Below, piece by piece: positions 18,347 to 26,078 of a stretch of DNA of 64,000 nt (position 1 is its first letter; every line of letters starts with the position of its first letter). The position numbers and the translations under genes were made by a program. Location of the stretch: contig NZ_BAXZ01000017.1 of assembly GCF_000684975.1 (NCBI RefSeq), forward strand, positions 134,312-198,311, given 5' to 3'. The notes beneath the pieces are model-generated. The model did not search any database and had not been told where the DNA came from. It saw only the letters and a program-made list of their open reading frames with translations. The DNA is from Paraburkholderia acidipaludis NBRC 101816. Lineage in GTDB: Bacteria; Pseudomonadota; Gammaproteobacteria; Burkholderiales; Burkholderiaceae.

Positions 18347-18498
18347 TACGCTGCCCGCCCGCGCGCCCCACGCACCTGGCGCGCGGCGCGGACTGCAGCA
18401 CCCCGGCAAATTCGCTCCCGCAGGCACCGCGCGCGGGTCAATCCCCGCAGCGGGGCATTGCGCGCTGCACCTGCTCACGAAACCAACCTGACTCCCGC

Positions 18499-19503
18499 AT
18501 GGCCGTCTTCACCGCTGTCACCGATACCCAGCTTGGCGCATGGATGCGCGACTACGATCTCGGCGAAGTCGTCGATTTCCGCGGCATTCAGTCCGGCATT
18601 GAGAACAGCAACTTCTTCCTGACGACGACGCGCGGCGAATACGTCCTGACGATCTTCGAAAAGCTGACGGCCGAACAACTGCCGTTCTACCTCGACCTGA
18701 TGCGCCACCTGGCCTCGCACCGCGTCCCGGTGCCCGACCCGATGCCGCGCGCCGACGGCTCCCTCTTCGGCCTGCTGCACGGCAAGCCCGCGGCCATCGT
18801 AACGAAGCTCGACGGCACGCCCGAGCTCGCGCCGGGCGTGGAGCATTGCGCCGAAGTGGGCCAGATGCTCGCGCGCCTGCATCTGGCGGGCCGCGATTTC
18901 AAGGGCGACCAGCCGAACCTGCGCAGCCTCCCGTGGTGGGAAGAGACGGTGCCGACGGTGCTGCCGTTCCTCGCCGGCGCGCAGCGCGAACTGCTGAGCG
19001 CCGAACTCGCGCATCAGCGCGCATTTTTCGCGTCCGCCGACTACGCGGCGTTGCCGGGCGGCGCGTGCCACTGCGATCTGTTCCGCGACAACGTGCTGTT
19101 CGCGCACACGAATGCGGCCCCGGGGCACGAGGTGCGCCTGGGCGGCTTTTTCGATTTCTATTTCGCCGGCTGCGACAAGTGGCTGTTCGACCTGGCGGTC
19201 GCGGTGAACGACTGGTGCGTGGACCTGCCCACGGGCGCGCTCGATCTGCCGCGCGCGGAAGCGCTGTTGCGCGCCTATCAGACGGTGCGGCCCCTCACAC
19301 CGGCGGAAATCCGCCACTGGGACGACATGCTGCGCGCCGGCGCCTACCGTTTCTGGCTCTCGCGCCTGTACGATTTCCACTTGCCGCGCTCGGCCGAGCT
19401 GCTCAAGCCGCACGATCCCGGCCACTTCGAGCGGATACTCCGCCAGCGCCTCGCCGGCAGCGCGAACGCAGCCCTCCACGCAGGATCCCGCGCATGCAAC
19501 TGA
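18499..19503 (+). CDS. thrB: Homoserine kinase (aminoglycoside-phosphotransferase-fold type)
   Basis: This 334-residue protein is the ThrB form with an APH fold found in many proteobacteria. It phosphorylates homoserine for threonine synthesis. The N-terminus FRGIQSGIENSNFFLTT is typical. The Brenner-type catalytic loop GACHCDLFRDNVLF lies near residue 190, followed by the metal-binding FFDFYFAGCDKWLFDLA. Its end overlaps the start of the next gene by ten bases. thrC and hom are not in the window. Confidence 0.94.
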   Translation: MAVFTAVTDTQLGAWMRDYDLGEVVDFRGIQSGIENSNFFLTTTRGEYVLTIFEKLTAEQLPFYLDLMRHLASHRVPVPDPMPRADGSLFGLLHGKPAAIVTKLDGTPELAPGVEHCAEVGQMLARLHLAGRDFKGDQPNLRSLPWWEETVPTVLPFLAGAQRELLSAELAHQRAFFASADYAALPGGACHCDLFRDNVLFAHTNAAPGHEVRLGGFFDFYFAGCDKWLFDLAVAVNDWCVDLPTGALDLPRAEALLRAYQTVRPLTPAEIRHWDDMLRAGAYRFWLSRLYDFHLPRSAELLKPHDPGHFERILRQRLAGSANAALHAGSRACN

Positions 19504-20291
19504 TCGAAGTGCCCGCAAAGGCGGGCTACGTCTGGTTCCGCCAGGGCATCTGGCTGTTCCGCCGCAATCCGCTGGCGTTCCTCACGCTGTTCTTCGCGTA
19601 TCTGCTTGCGATGACCCTGATCTCCGCCATTCCCGTGGTGGGCGGCGTGCTGCCGCTGCTGTTCGTGCCGGGCGTGGCAGTGGGGTTCATGGCGGCGTGC
19701 CGCGACACCGTCGCGGGCAAGCCGGTCTTTCCCACGATCCTGATCGACGGTTTCCGCGCTTACGGCTCCGTGGTGACGAAGCGCCTCTTCGCGCTCGGCG
19801 TGATCTACGTAGTGGCGATGACGCTCGTGCTTGCCGCCTCCGCGCTGGCGGACGGCGGTACGCTGCTGCAGCTGATGACGCTGGGCGGCACGCTGGACAC
19901 GGACACGCTCGAAAACAGCAATGTCCCGCTCGCGGTGCTGGCGTCGCTAGTGCTGTACGTGCCGGTGTCGATGCTGTTCTGGTTCGCGCCCGTGCTGACG
20001 GCCTGGCACGACGTGCCGCCCGTCAAGGCGATGTTTTTCAGCGTGGTGAGCTGCTGGCGCAACAAGGGGGCCTTCGTGGTCTACGGCGCGTTGTGGATGG
20101 CCGTGTCGGTCGCCGTTTCGGTGGGACTCTCGGTGCTGCTGCACGCGCTCGACGCCGGCGGCTATGGGCTCGCCGTGCTGATGCCCGCGCTCATCGTCCT
20201 GCTGACGATGCTCTACTGCTCGTTCTACGCAACCTACCGCGGCTGCTTCGGCGTTCAGGACCCGCAGACCCTCGACGCCGCCGGCCGCTAG
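19494..20291 (+). CDS. BPSS1780-family integral membrane protein
   Basis: This 265-residue protein (MQLIEVPAKAGYVWFRQG) has about six hydrophobic segments, starting with NPLAFLTLFFAYLLAMTLIS near residue 26 and ending with a pair near residues 200-245. The N-terminal VPAKAGYxWFRQGxxLFRRNPL pattern is that of the BPSS1780 family, named from Burkholderia pseudomallei and of unknown function. The start lies inside the thrB coding region, so the two are probably translationally coupled. Nothing in the sequence indicates a substrate. Confidence 0.78.
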   Translation: MQLIEVPAKAGYVWFRQGIWLFRRNPLAFLTLFFAYLLAMTLISAIPVVGGVLPLLFVPGVAVGFMAACRDTVAGKPVFPTILIDGFRAYGSVVTKRLFALGVIYVVAMTLVLAASALADGGTLLQLMTLGGTLDTDTLENSNVPLAVLASLVLYVPVSMLFWFAPVLTAWHDVPPVKAMFFSVVSCWRNKGAFVVYGALWMAVSVAVSVGLSVLLHALDAGGYGLAVLMPALIVLLTMLYCSFYATYRGCFGVQDPQTLDAAGR

Positions 20292-20308
20292 GCCGTTCCG
20301 CCAATGGC

Positions 20309-20485
20309 TTAGTACTGGCTCATCCAGTCCGGATGACGCGCGGCCTTTTCGCGATCGAGCTTGCGCAGGCGGAATTCCAGATCGTAGATATCGTTCGCTT
20401 CGGAGAGATACGCCTCTTCGCGCTCTTTTTGATGCTCGTCGGCGGACTTCGTGAGGAACAGGAACAGACGACTAAGGAGATACAT
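20309..20485 (-). CDS. DUF3563-family small protein
   Basis: This 58-residue protein begins MYLLSRLFLFLTKSADEHQ. Its core, AYLSEANDIYDLEFRLRKLD, is the DUF3563 pattern: a short hydrophobic N-terminus, then a charged helix beginning with an xAYLxxAxDxxDLExRxR motif. It ends in WMSQY. AGGGG stands upstream of the ATG. A near-consensus TATAAT promoter overlapped by a 14-bp palindrome lies upstream, suggesting strong, regulated expression. The function of the family is not known; related small proteins are abundant in Burkholderiaceae. It converges closely on the BPSS1780 gene (17-base gap). Confidence 0.82.
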   Translation of the reverse strand: MYLLSRLFLFLTKSADEHQKEREEAYLSEANDIYDLEFRLRKLDREKAARHPDWMSQY

Positions 20486-20531
20486 GATTTGCCCCTACTT
20501 CGGATGACATTCGCTTTGAATGGACAAACGA

Positions 20532-20549
20532 ATTATAGGGTAAACCCTA
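20532..20549 (-). promoter_or_regulatory. Promoter -10 with overlapping palindromic operator, DUF3563 gene
   Basis: Read on the minus strand, a consensus TATAAT (20537-20532) is overlapped by TAGGGTTTACCCTA (20549-20536). The latter is an inverted repeat with six-base arms and a TT centre. A protein bound there would block the -10 directly. The -35 region is weak. The start codon lies 47 bases downstream. Confidence 0.6.
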
Positions 20550-20632
20550 ACCTCTTGCCAGCCATCTCGACCGAGTGTTTATTCGAGATGGAGGCGGCGG
20601 CATTGCGCCCTTAGCGCCCCCTTGCCGCCCCC

Positions 20633-21838
20633 TTATCGCGCGCCTCCGGCCATCTTTCGGCCAAACGCGTCGTTGGCCGCCGCGCGGCGATGCCCTTCGA
20701 AGAAATTCCAGATCATCGCGCTTGCGTCCGGCCCCTTGGCCGAGTGGAACGGCACAGTGTCGTCGCCACCGCTCCAGGCGTGGTCGAGATTCGCGACGCG
20801 GCACAAGCGCACCACGCTCTCGCCGCGTCGCGTGTAGTCCTGCACGACGTGGTCGTCGCGTGCCGACTCCCGGGCCGCGACATCGGGTCGCACGCCGTGC
20901 GCGTCCGCCAGGCCATTCAGCCGCAGGAACTGCACCGCCAGTTGTTCGGCGTTGATCGGCGCGACCACCGCATCCTGATCGCCTTGCACGACAATCGCGG
21001 GCATGCCCGGGTGCGTCTCGCCATCCAGTTGCCGCTCGAGCAGATCGACCGGATCCTGATGGAGCCCGCGCCGCATGACGTCCAGCGCCTGGACGCCCGA
21101 ACGCGCCTCGCCGAATGCAGGCCCCGAGTGCAGGGCGACCGCCGCGAAACGATCCGGCGCGCGCACGGCCAGCAGCGCGGCGAGCCCGGCGCCGGCCGAA
21201 AGCCCGGCTAGATAGATACGCGTGGCGTCGAAGCCGTATTCGTCCACGAGCGTGTCGACCAGCGAGACGACCGCCGCCGCTTCGCCGCCGCCGGCCTCCT
21301 CGCGCGCGTCGTACCAGTGCCAGCACTGATGCGGGTGCGCATGTGCGGACTGCTCGGGGTAGACCACGGCAAAACCGTGCCGGTCGGCGAGCAGGTTCAT
21401 GCGCGTGCCTTCGGCGAACGTGTCCATCGACTGCTGACAGCCGTGCAGCATCACGACGAGCGGCAGGCCGGACGGATCGTCATGGCCCGCCGGCAGATAG
21501 AGCCCGTAGGAAAGCGTGCGTGCGGCGCGCTGCGGCGTGGCCGGCGCGATATGTTCGGCGCGATGCCACTCGCCCGCCGCCCAGGCGGCCGCGCGCGGCC
21601 CCACGCGCGATTCGCGCGGCGGCGTCATGGGGCGCGCCGCGCGAGGCGTGGCCGTGGTGGTCGTGGTGGGCGCGGCAACCGCCTCGGCCGCAGCGGTCTG
21701 GGCGGCACGCCACAGCGCCTGCGGCTGCGGCGCGTGCTGGCGCGCTTCGCGCAGCGCCGCGCGGGCAGCCCGATTCTGGATGGCGAGCAGACGTCGCATG
21801 CCACCCGCCCACAGCTTCGTCAGATCCTTCGTCATCAT
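20633..21838 (-). CDS. PHB-depolymerase-family esterase (LpqC/COG3509 type)
   Basis: This 401-residue alpha/beta hydrolase has an Ala/Thr-rich N-terminal region of about 90 residues before the catalytic domain. The domain includes LPLVVMLHGCQQS (oxyanion region), the nucleophile elbow LAGLSAGAG, VQGDQDAVV (Asp) and NLDHAWSGGD (His). This is the PHB depolymerase/feruloyl-esterase-like family. No secretion signal is apparent, so an intracellular polyhydroxyalkanoate or short-ester substrate is plausible but unproven. The start at 21838 (MMTKDLTKLW) has GAGG seven to eight bases upstream; a longer in-frame start at 21889 lacks this. Confidence 0.82.
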   Translation of the reverse strand: MMTKDLTKLWAGGMRRLLAIQNRAARAALREARQHAPQPQALWRAAQTAAAEAVAAPTTTTTATPRAARPMTPPRESRVGPRAAAWAAGEWHRAEHIAPATPQRAARTLSYGLYLPAGHDDPSGLPLVVMLHGCQQSMDTFAEGTRMNLLADRHGFAVVYPEQSAHAHPHQCWHWYDAREEAGGGEAAAVVSLVDTLVDEYGFDATRIYLAGLSAGAGLAALLAVRAPDRFAAVALHSGPAFGEARSGVQALDVMRRGLHQDPVDLLERQLDGETHPGMPAIVVQGDQDAVVAPINAEQLAVQFLRLNGLADAHGVRPDVAARESARDDHVVQDYTRRGESVVRLCRVANLDHAWSGGDDTVPFHSAKGPDASAMIWNFFEGHRRAAANDAFGRKMAGGAR

Positions 21839-21893
21839 CAGCCTCGTGAAAGGGGGGTCGGATACGTCAAGGGCTGACGCCGATGACATGTCG

Positions 21894-21908
21894 TTGTGCG
21901 ATGCACAA
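21894..21908. promoter_or_regulatory. Inverted repeat TTGTGC-N3-GCACAA upstream of the esterase gene
   Basis: A perfect inverted repeat with six-base arms and a GAT centre lies 56 bases before the esterase start. A related TGCAGTGCAAA element occurs at 21966-21976. TGCA-rich dyads of this type occur at PhaR-controlled promoters of polyhydroxyalkanoate genes, so this may be a PhaR-type operator; that link is inference. Confidence 0.4.
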
Positions 21909-22021
21909 TAACACTAAATGGTGGATGCTGCAGAGGAATACAAGTCGCCCCCGGGCGCTGATCGTGCAGTGCAAATATATGTCGAACGGATGAGGTCCCT
22001 GCCGAGGTTTTTCGAGACGGC

Positions 22022-22027
22022 TATACT
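22022..22027 (+). promoter_or_regulatory. Candidate -10 box of the PAP2 gene
   Basis: TATACT lies 105 bases before the chosen start at 22132. No recognisable -35 is present. It sits in the 293-base divergent region between the esterase and PAP2 genes, which otherwise holds only the inverted repeats noted separately. Confidence 0.3.
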
Positions 22028-22131
22028 TGAGAGACTTATGCGATGTGCGTGTCCGCCAGTTGGGCGCTTCGCGCGTTAGCTACATTAACTGGCAGAACTT
22101 TCCTGTTGCCGCACTGTTGCGGCGCCGACTC

Positions 22132-22830
22132 ATGCCCGATTTACCCCTTCACCTTTGGTACTCGATCACGAACCTCGGCGGTGCCGGACTGGCGCTGCCG
22201 CTCGCGTTCGCGATCGCGCTCTGGCTGCTGGCCGGCTACTCGTGGCGCATGGCCGCGAGCTGGCTGCTGCTGCTCGGCGCGTCGATCGGCGTGGTCACCG
22301 TCACCAAGATCGCATTCCTCGGCTGGGGCGTGGGGGTGCGCGAACTCGACTTCACGGGCGTAAGCGGCCATGCCATGCTCTCCACGGCCGTCTATCCGGT
22401 GGCATTCTTTCTGATGCTGCAGGGCGTACGGCCGGGCCTGCGCGCCGCGGGCGTCGCCGTTGGGCTGGTCACGGGCGTCGCGGTCGGCCTCTCGCGCGTC
22501 GTGCTGGAAGCGCATTCGCCGTCCGAAGCCGTGGCGGGCTTCGTCATCGGCGCGCTGACAGCGCTCATTTTCGTGCGCTACTGGTGGAACGCCCAGTCGG
22601 GCCGCCTGTCGGGGGCGGCCGTCACGCTGAGTCTCGCGGCGCTGACTTTCGCATTGCACGACGTGCACGTGCCTACGCACCGCTGGGTCACGCATCTCGC
22701 GCTGACCGTCTCGGGCCACGAGCAGCCCTATGTACGCGCCCGCTGGAAGGCCAACCGGCCGAAAGCGCCCGAGTCGCCTATCTCCCAGACCCGCAACACG
22801 CTCGGCGCCCCGACCCAACGCCACGCCTGA
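22132..22830 (+). CDS. PAP2-family membrane phosphatase-like protein
   Basis: This 232-residue protein has about five transmembrane segments (LALPLAFAIALWLLAGY, ASWLLLLGASIGVVTV and later ones). Two of the three PAP2/type 2 phosphatidic acid phosphatase motifs are recognisable: SGHAMLS near residue 82 and SRVVLEAHSPSEAVAG near residue 123. The first KxxxxxxRP motif is not intact in KIAFLGWGVGVRELDF, and the last motif has Ser-Glu where Asp is usual. It may act on lipid phosphates or be a diverged member. The start at 22132 (MPDLPLHLWYS) gives a compact protein; an earlier in-frame start adds an unsupported extension. Confidence 0.75.
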   Translation: MPDLPLHLWYSITNLGGAGLALPLAFAIALWLLAGYSWRMAASWLLLLGASIGVVTVTKIAFLGWGVGVRELDFTGVSGHAMLSTAVYPVAFFLMLQGVRPGLRAAGVAVGLVTGVAVGLSRVVLEAHSPSEAVAGFVIGALTALIFVRYWWNAQSGRLSGAAVTLSLAALTFALHDVHVPTHRWVTHLALTVSGHEQPYVRARWKANRPKAPESPISQTRNTLGAPTQRHA

Positions 22831-22863
22831 CGGTGGCCGGCGCTGTCGCCCGCCCTGTAGCCG

Positions 22864-23745
22864 TCAACCGCTCACGCCCAGCACCACGCTCGACGCCTTG
22901 AAAACGGCCGTCGCCGCCGCACCGGGGGCAAGCCCGAGTGCCTCGATGCTTGAGTCCGTCACGACCGCCGCAATCACCGTGGCTCCCGGCAATTCCAGCG
23001 TCACTTCGGCATTCACGGCTCCGCGCCGCACCTGACTCACCGTGCCACCCAGGCGGTTGCGCGCCGATAGTCGCGCGGCATCCCCGGCTTCTCCCGCCAC
23101 CAACACTACCGACGACGCCTTCACAAGCGCAACGGCTGCAGCGCCTTCGACGAGCCCCAGCGCTTCCGTACTTTCACGCGTCACCACGGCCACCACCGTC
23201 TGACCGCCCGGCAATGCCAACGACACCTCGTCGTTCACCTCGCCCCGCAGGATCGCCGCAACGGTGCCGTAAAGGTAATTGCGCGCGCTCGTCCGCAGGC
23301 CGAAGCGCCCGAGGAGCGCGAGATCGCTATCGACGCTGCCCGCGGCATCCGCCCCGCCAAGCGCCGCCGCAGCGGCTGCCGCCCGCTCCAGAAAGCGCCG
23401 ATGCTCGCGCTCGAGAACGCGCCACGTGTCGATGAGACGCAGCGCGCGCGGCGTGAGCGTCGTGCCGCCGCCGCCCTTGCCGCCCGTCGCGCGAATCACG
23501 AGCGGCTCGCCGGCGAGATTGTTCATGGCGTCGATGGCGTCCCATGCGGCCTTGTAGCTCATGCCGACCGCCTTGGCGGCGCCGGTGATCGAGCCGGTCT
23601 CGCGAATCGCGGCGAGGAGCCCGATGCGGGCCGCACCGCCCAGCATCTGGGGTCCGGACTGAAACCAGAGCGAACCGCCGACACCGAGTTCGAGCGCGGG
23701 CTCTGACGCCGCGGTCGATGGCAGATCATGGGAGGGAGAATTCAT
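22864..23745 (-). CDS. modE: Molybdate-responsive transcriptional regulator ModE
   Basis: This 293-residue protein is a full-length ModE. An N-terminal winged helix-turn-helix (GLLAAIRETGSITGAAKAVG, residues about 43-62) is followed by two tandem MOP/TOBE molybdate-binding domains of similar sequence. Each MOP domain starts with a xSARNxLxGTV motif, near residues 152 and 224, and ends with KASSVVL. Bound molybdate turns it into a repressor of modABC-type uptake genes. No molybdate transporter is in the window, so it acts elsewhere. It is convergent with the PAP2 gene. Confidence 0.92.
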   Translation of the reverse strand: MNSPSHDLPSTAASEPALELGVGGSLWFQSGPQMLGGAARIGLLAAIRETGSITGAAKAVGMSYKAAWDAIDAMNNLAGEPLVIRATGGKGGGGTTLTPRALRLIDTWRVLEREHRRFLERAAAAAAALGGADAAGSVDSDLALLGRFGLRTSARNYLYGTVAAILRGEVNDEVSLALPGGQTVVAVVTRESTEALGLVEGAAAVALVKASSVVLVAGEAGDAARLSARNRLGGTVSQVRRGAVNAEVTLELPGATVIAAVVTDSSIEALGLAPGAAATAVFKASSVVLGVSG

Positions 23746-23820
23746 CGTCGTGGCGAGAGGGGCGAAGCGCGCGTTCGGGTATCCCGATTATAGAGACGGG
23801 GCATCTGTGCGCCGCGCACT

Positions 23821-25407
23821 TCAATCACGCGGAACCTTGGGCCGGCTCAGCTCGCGCAGCAGGCGCTCGCCGTCCTTCGCCGTATAGCGCTTGACGGCTT
23901 CGCACCAGCCGCGCGCAAAGCCAAGCTGATACGGCTCGACCTCCATCCCTTCGATGAAGCGCAGCCCGACGGCCGCATCGTTGCCGTCGCCGAGCACAGT
24001 CTGCAGCCGCGCGAGCGCGCGTGCCGTCTCCGTTCGCGTACGCCGCGAAAGGAGCGGCGTAAAGAACTCCAGCGTGTAGCGCAGATACTTCGCATTGATG
24101 CGCGCGCGATGCCGGCTGGCTTCGTCGAGCGCGGTGAGATTCTTCGTTTCGGCGAGGAGCGTGTAGTAGCGCCGCACCCGTTTTCGCGCGTGCTCGTGCA
24201 GCGAGCGTGCGAACTCGCCGTCCGCCGCCGCACGGTCAGCCAACGCGGCCAGCCAGCGCAGCCACGCCAGAGCGAGGTGTGCATAGCGCGGCGAGCGCAA
24301 GGCATCGCGCACGCGTGCGCGCGCGGCAAGCCGCTCCGAATCCGCAGCCGCACGCACGGCCTCCCAGCGCGCGGGGTCGACGTCGGCTGCGGCCAGCGCG
24401 GGCAGCGTCGATTCCACGAAGACATCGCGGTCGCGCGCATCGCCGAGCAGGTCGCCCAGCCACGCCAGGTCGGGCTTGAGGCGCGCGGTCCAGGTCTCGT
24501 CCTGCCAACGCTTGAAGATCCGCATCGCCGTGCGCAGCCGCCGCTGCGACACACGCATCTGGTGAATGAATTCGGTCTTCGGCGAATCGCGCACGCCTGC
24601 GTCGTTGCCGAACCACTGCGCGCTGATGTTGCGCCCGATCGCGACAAGCGCCGCTTCGTCCGTGTCCGCGCCCGCCAGATCGACCGGCGCGGCGCGCTGG
24701 GCCTCGGCGTCGCCGGCCAGACTGCCGGACGCGGCGCGCTCCAGGGCATCCGTCATGCGCACGAACGCGGGCGCATCCGTGCTCGCCGCGTCGACCAGCG
24801 TATCGCCGCAGGCGAACAGCGCCTGCACGATGGGCGCGGCTTCGGCGCCCTCGGGCCAGGGCGCGCGCAGACGCAGTTCATGCAGGCAAGGCGGATCGCT
24901 GGCCGCGTCATCCGGCGCCGTTCGTTCGCGCAAGCCCGACTCCAGGATCAGTTCGGCCTCGACGCCATCGCACTTCCAAGGCCACCGATAGCGCGCGCAC
25001 TCCAGCGCGGCGACGGCAACCGGCTCGCCAGCGGCGGCAAGCGCCTCGCGAAACGGCTCCGGCGCCGCGTCGAAGAGCGCATTGGCCATGCCGTCCGCAT
25101 CGAGCGGCGCAGCGAAGATCGGCGTGAGCGCCGTGACGCCCGGCGTGACGGTGCGGCGGCGCGAGACCGTCACTTCGCGCGCGCCGTCGCGCGTTTCGAC
25201 GGCGATCCGCCAGCCGTCCCGAGCCAGCAGCGCTTCGCGGTCGAATACGACGGTGGTGATGCGCTCGCCCTGTGCCGTGGGCGCGGCAAGCTGTGGCAGC
25301 GTGGCAGTGAACAACGCCTGTGCCGCGTCTGACCGCCCGTTTTCGTCAGTCGCGGGGCACGGCATGGGAACGACGATATCCAGCACGATTTCGAGGACAC
25401 GAACCAT
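23821..25407 (-). CDS. CHAD-domain protein with diverged CYTH-like N-terminus
   Basis: This 528-residue protein has a C-terminal CHAD domain (from about residue 250), opened by the conserved FIHQMRVSQRRLR motif at His282 and rich in regularly placed His/Arg/Lys helices. CHAD domains bind polyphosphate. The N-terminal 200 residues look like a CYTH triphosphatase barrel, but the ExExK signature at the start is not present (RVLEIVLDIVVPM), so catalysis is doubtful. GGAG precedes the ATG. The nearby ppk2 gene at 26079 supports a link with polyphosphate granules. It is divergent from the DUF465 gene. Confidence 0.82.
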   Translation of the reverse strand: MVRVLEIVLDIVVPMPCPATDENGRSDAAQALFTATLPQLAAPTAQGERITTVVFDREALLARDGWRIAVETRDGAREVTVSRRRTVTPGVTALTPIFAAPLDADGMANALFDAAPEPFREALAAAGEPVAVAALECARYRWPWKCDGVEAELILESGLRERTAPDDAASDPPCLHELRLRAPWPEGAEAAPIVQALFACGDTLVDAASTDAPAFVRMTDALERAASGSLAGDAEAQRAAPVDLAGADTDEAALVAIGRNISAQWFGNDAGVRDSPKTEFIHQMRVSQRRLRTAMRIFKRWQDETWTARLKPDLAWLGDLLGDARDRDVFVESTLPALAAADVDPARWEAVRAAADSERLAARARVRDALRSPRYAHLALAWLRWLAALADRAAADGEFARSLHEHARKRVRRYYTLLAETKNLTALDEASRHRARINAKYLRYTLEFFTPLLSRRTRTETARALARLQTVLGDGNDAAVGLRFIEGMEVEPYQLGFARGWCEAVKRYTAKDGERLLRELSRPKVPRD

Positions 25408-25655
25408 GAACGCTCCAGAGATCGATCGGAGGGCGAAACAAGGTGGCGGAAGGAATCGAAACGGCGACGGCAGGCCCTATGTCCCCAATAGTACAACGGC
25501 CTGTTCGCTGTGGCGCGGATGCCGAAGCGCGGCAGTCGGGCACATCCTCTCCCATGCCCGCGTGACTTGACTATTATCAAGACAGCAAATATGCGACAGT
25601 GAAAAAATACTTACACATTGATTCCATCAATTCCAATATCTATAAGGAGTATTGA

Positions 25656-25874
25656 GTGTTCCCGGAATTCAGAGACTTGATTTCGCGCCTGAAGACGGAG
25701 GACGAGCATTTCGCACGGATCTTCCATCGCCACAACGAACTGGATCAGCGGATCAAAAATAGGGAAGCGGGTCTCGTGCCGGCCAACGGCATGGAGATCG
25801 AGCAACTGAAGAAAGAAAAGCTGCAGCTCAAGGACTCGCTGTACCAGATCCTTCGCAAAGCCTCGAACGCCTGA
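25656..25874 (+). CDS. YdcH-family (DUF465) small protein
   Basis: This 72-residue protein starts at GTG, chosen because AAGGAG (25644-25649) stands six bases upstream and the reading FPEFRDLISRLKTEDEHF is the family N-terminus. The rest is a charged helical hairpin (HNELDQRIKNRE, then IEQLKKEKLQLKDSLYQIL) typical of DUF465. The function is unknown. A TTGACT at 25567-25572 may be part of its promoter, although no good -10 is at the right spacing. Confidence 0.88.
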   Translation: MFPEFRDLISRLKTEDEHFARIFHRHNELDQRIKNREAGLVPANGMEIEQLKKEKLQLKDSLYQILRKASNA

Positions 25875-26078
25875 CCACGCTGGGCGCGGGCTCGCCAGCC
25901 ATGTCTCGCGCCGGCAGGCGCGCGCGTCGATTGTGTCTGCGCGAATACGCGAGCCCGCGCCACGGCCGCATCCGGCGCTCGTCCGAGCCCGGCAGCCTCG
26001 CAGCCCCTGCCATCTCTTCATCCGCAAGCGTCGCCTGCGTGCGACGCTTGTGCCCTATACGACGCAGAATCGATACGT

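Noticed and set aside
17729..18478. Upstream in-frame extension of amn to 758 residues
   Set aside because: It runs antisense through the DUF2782 gene. The Shine-Dalgarno and family N-terminus place the start at 17728.
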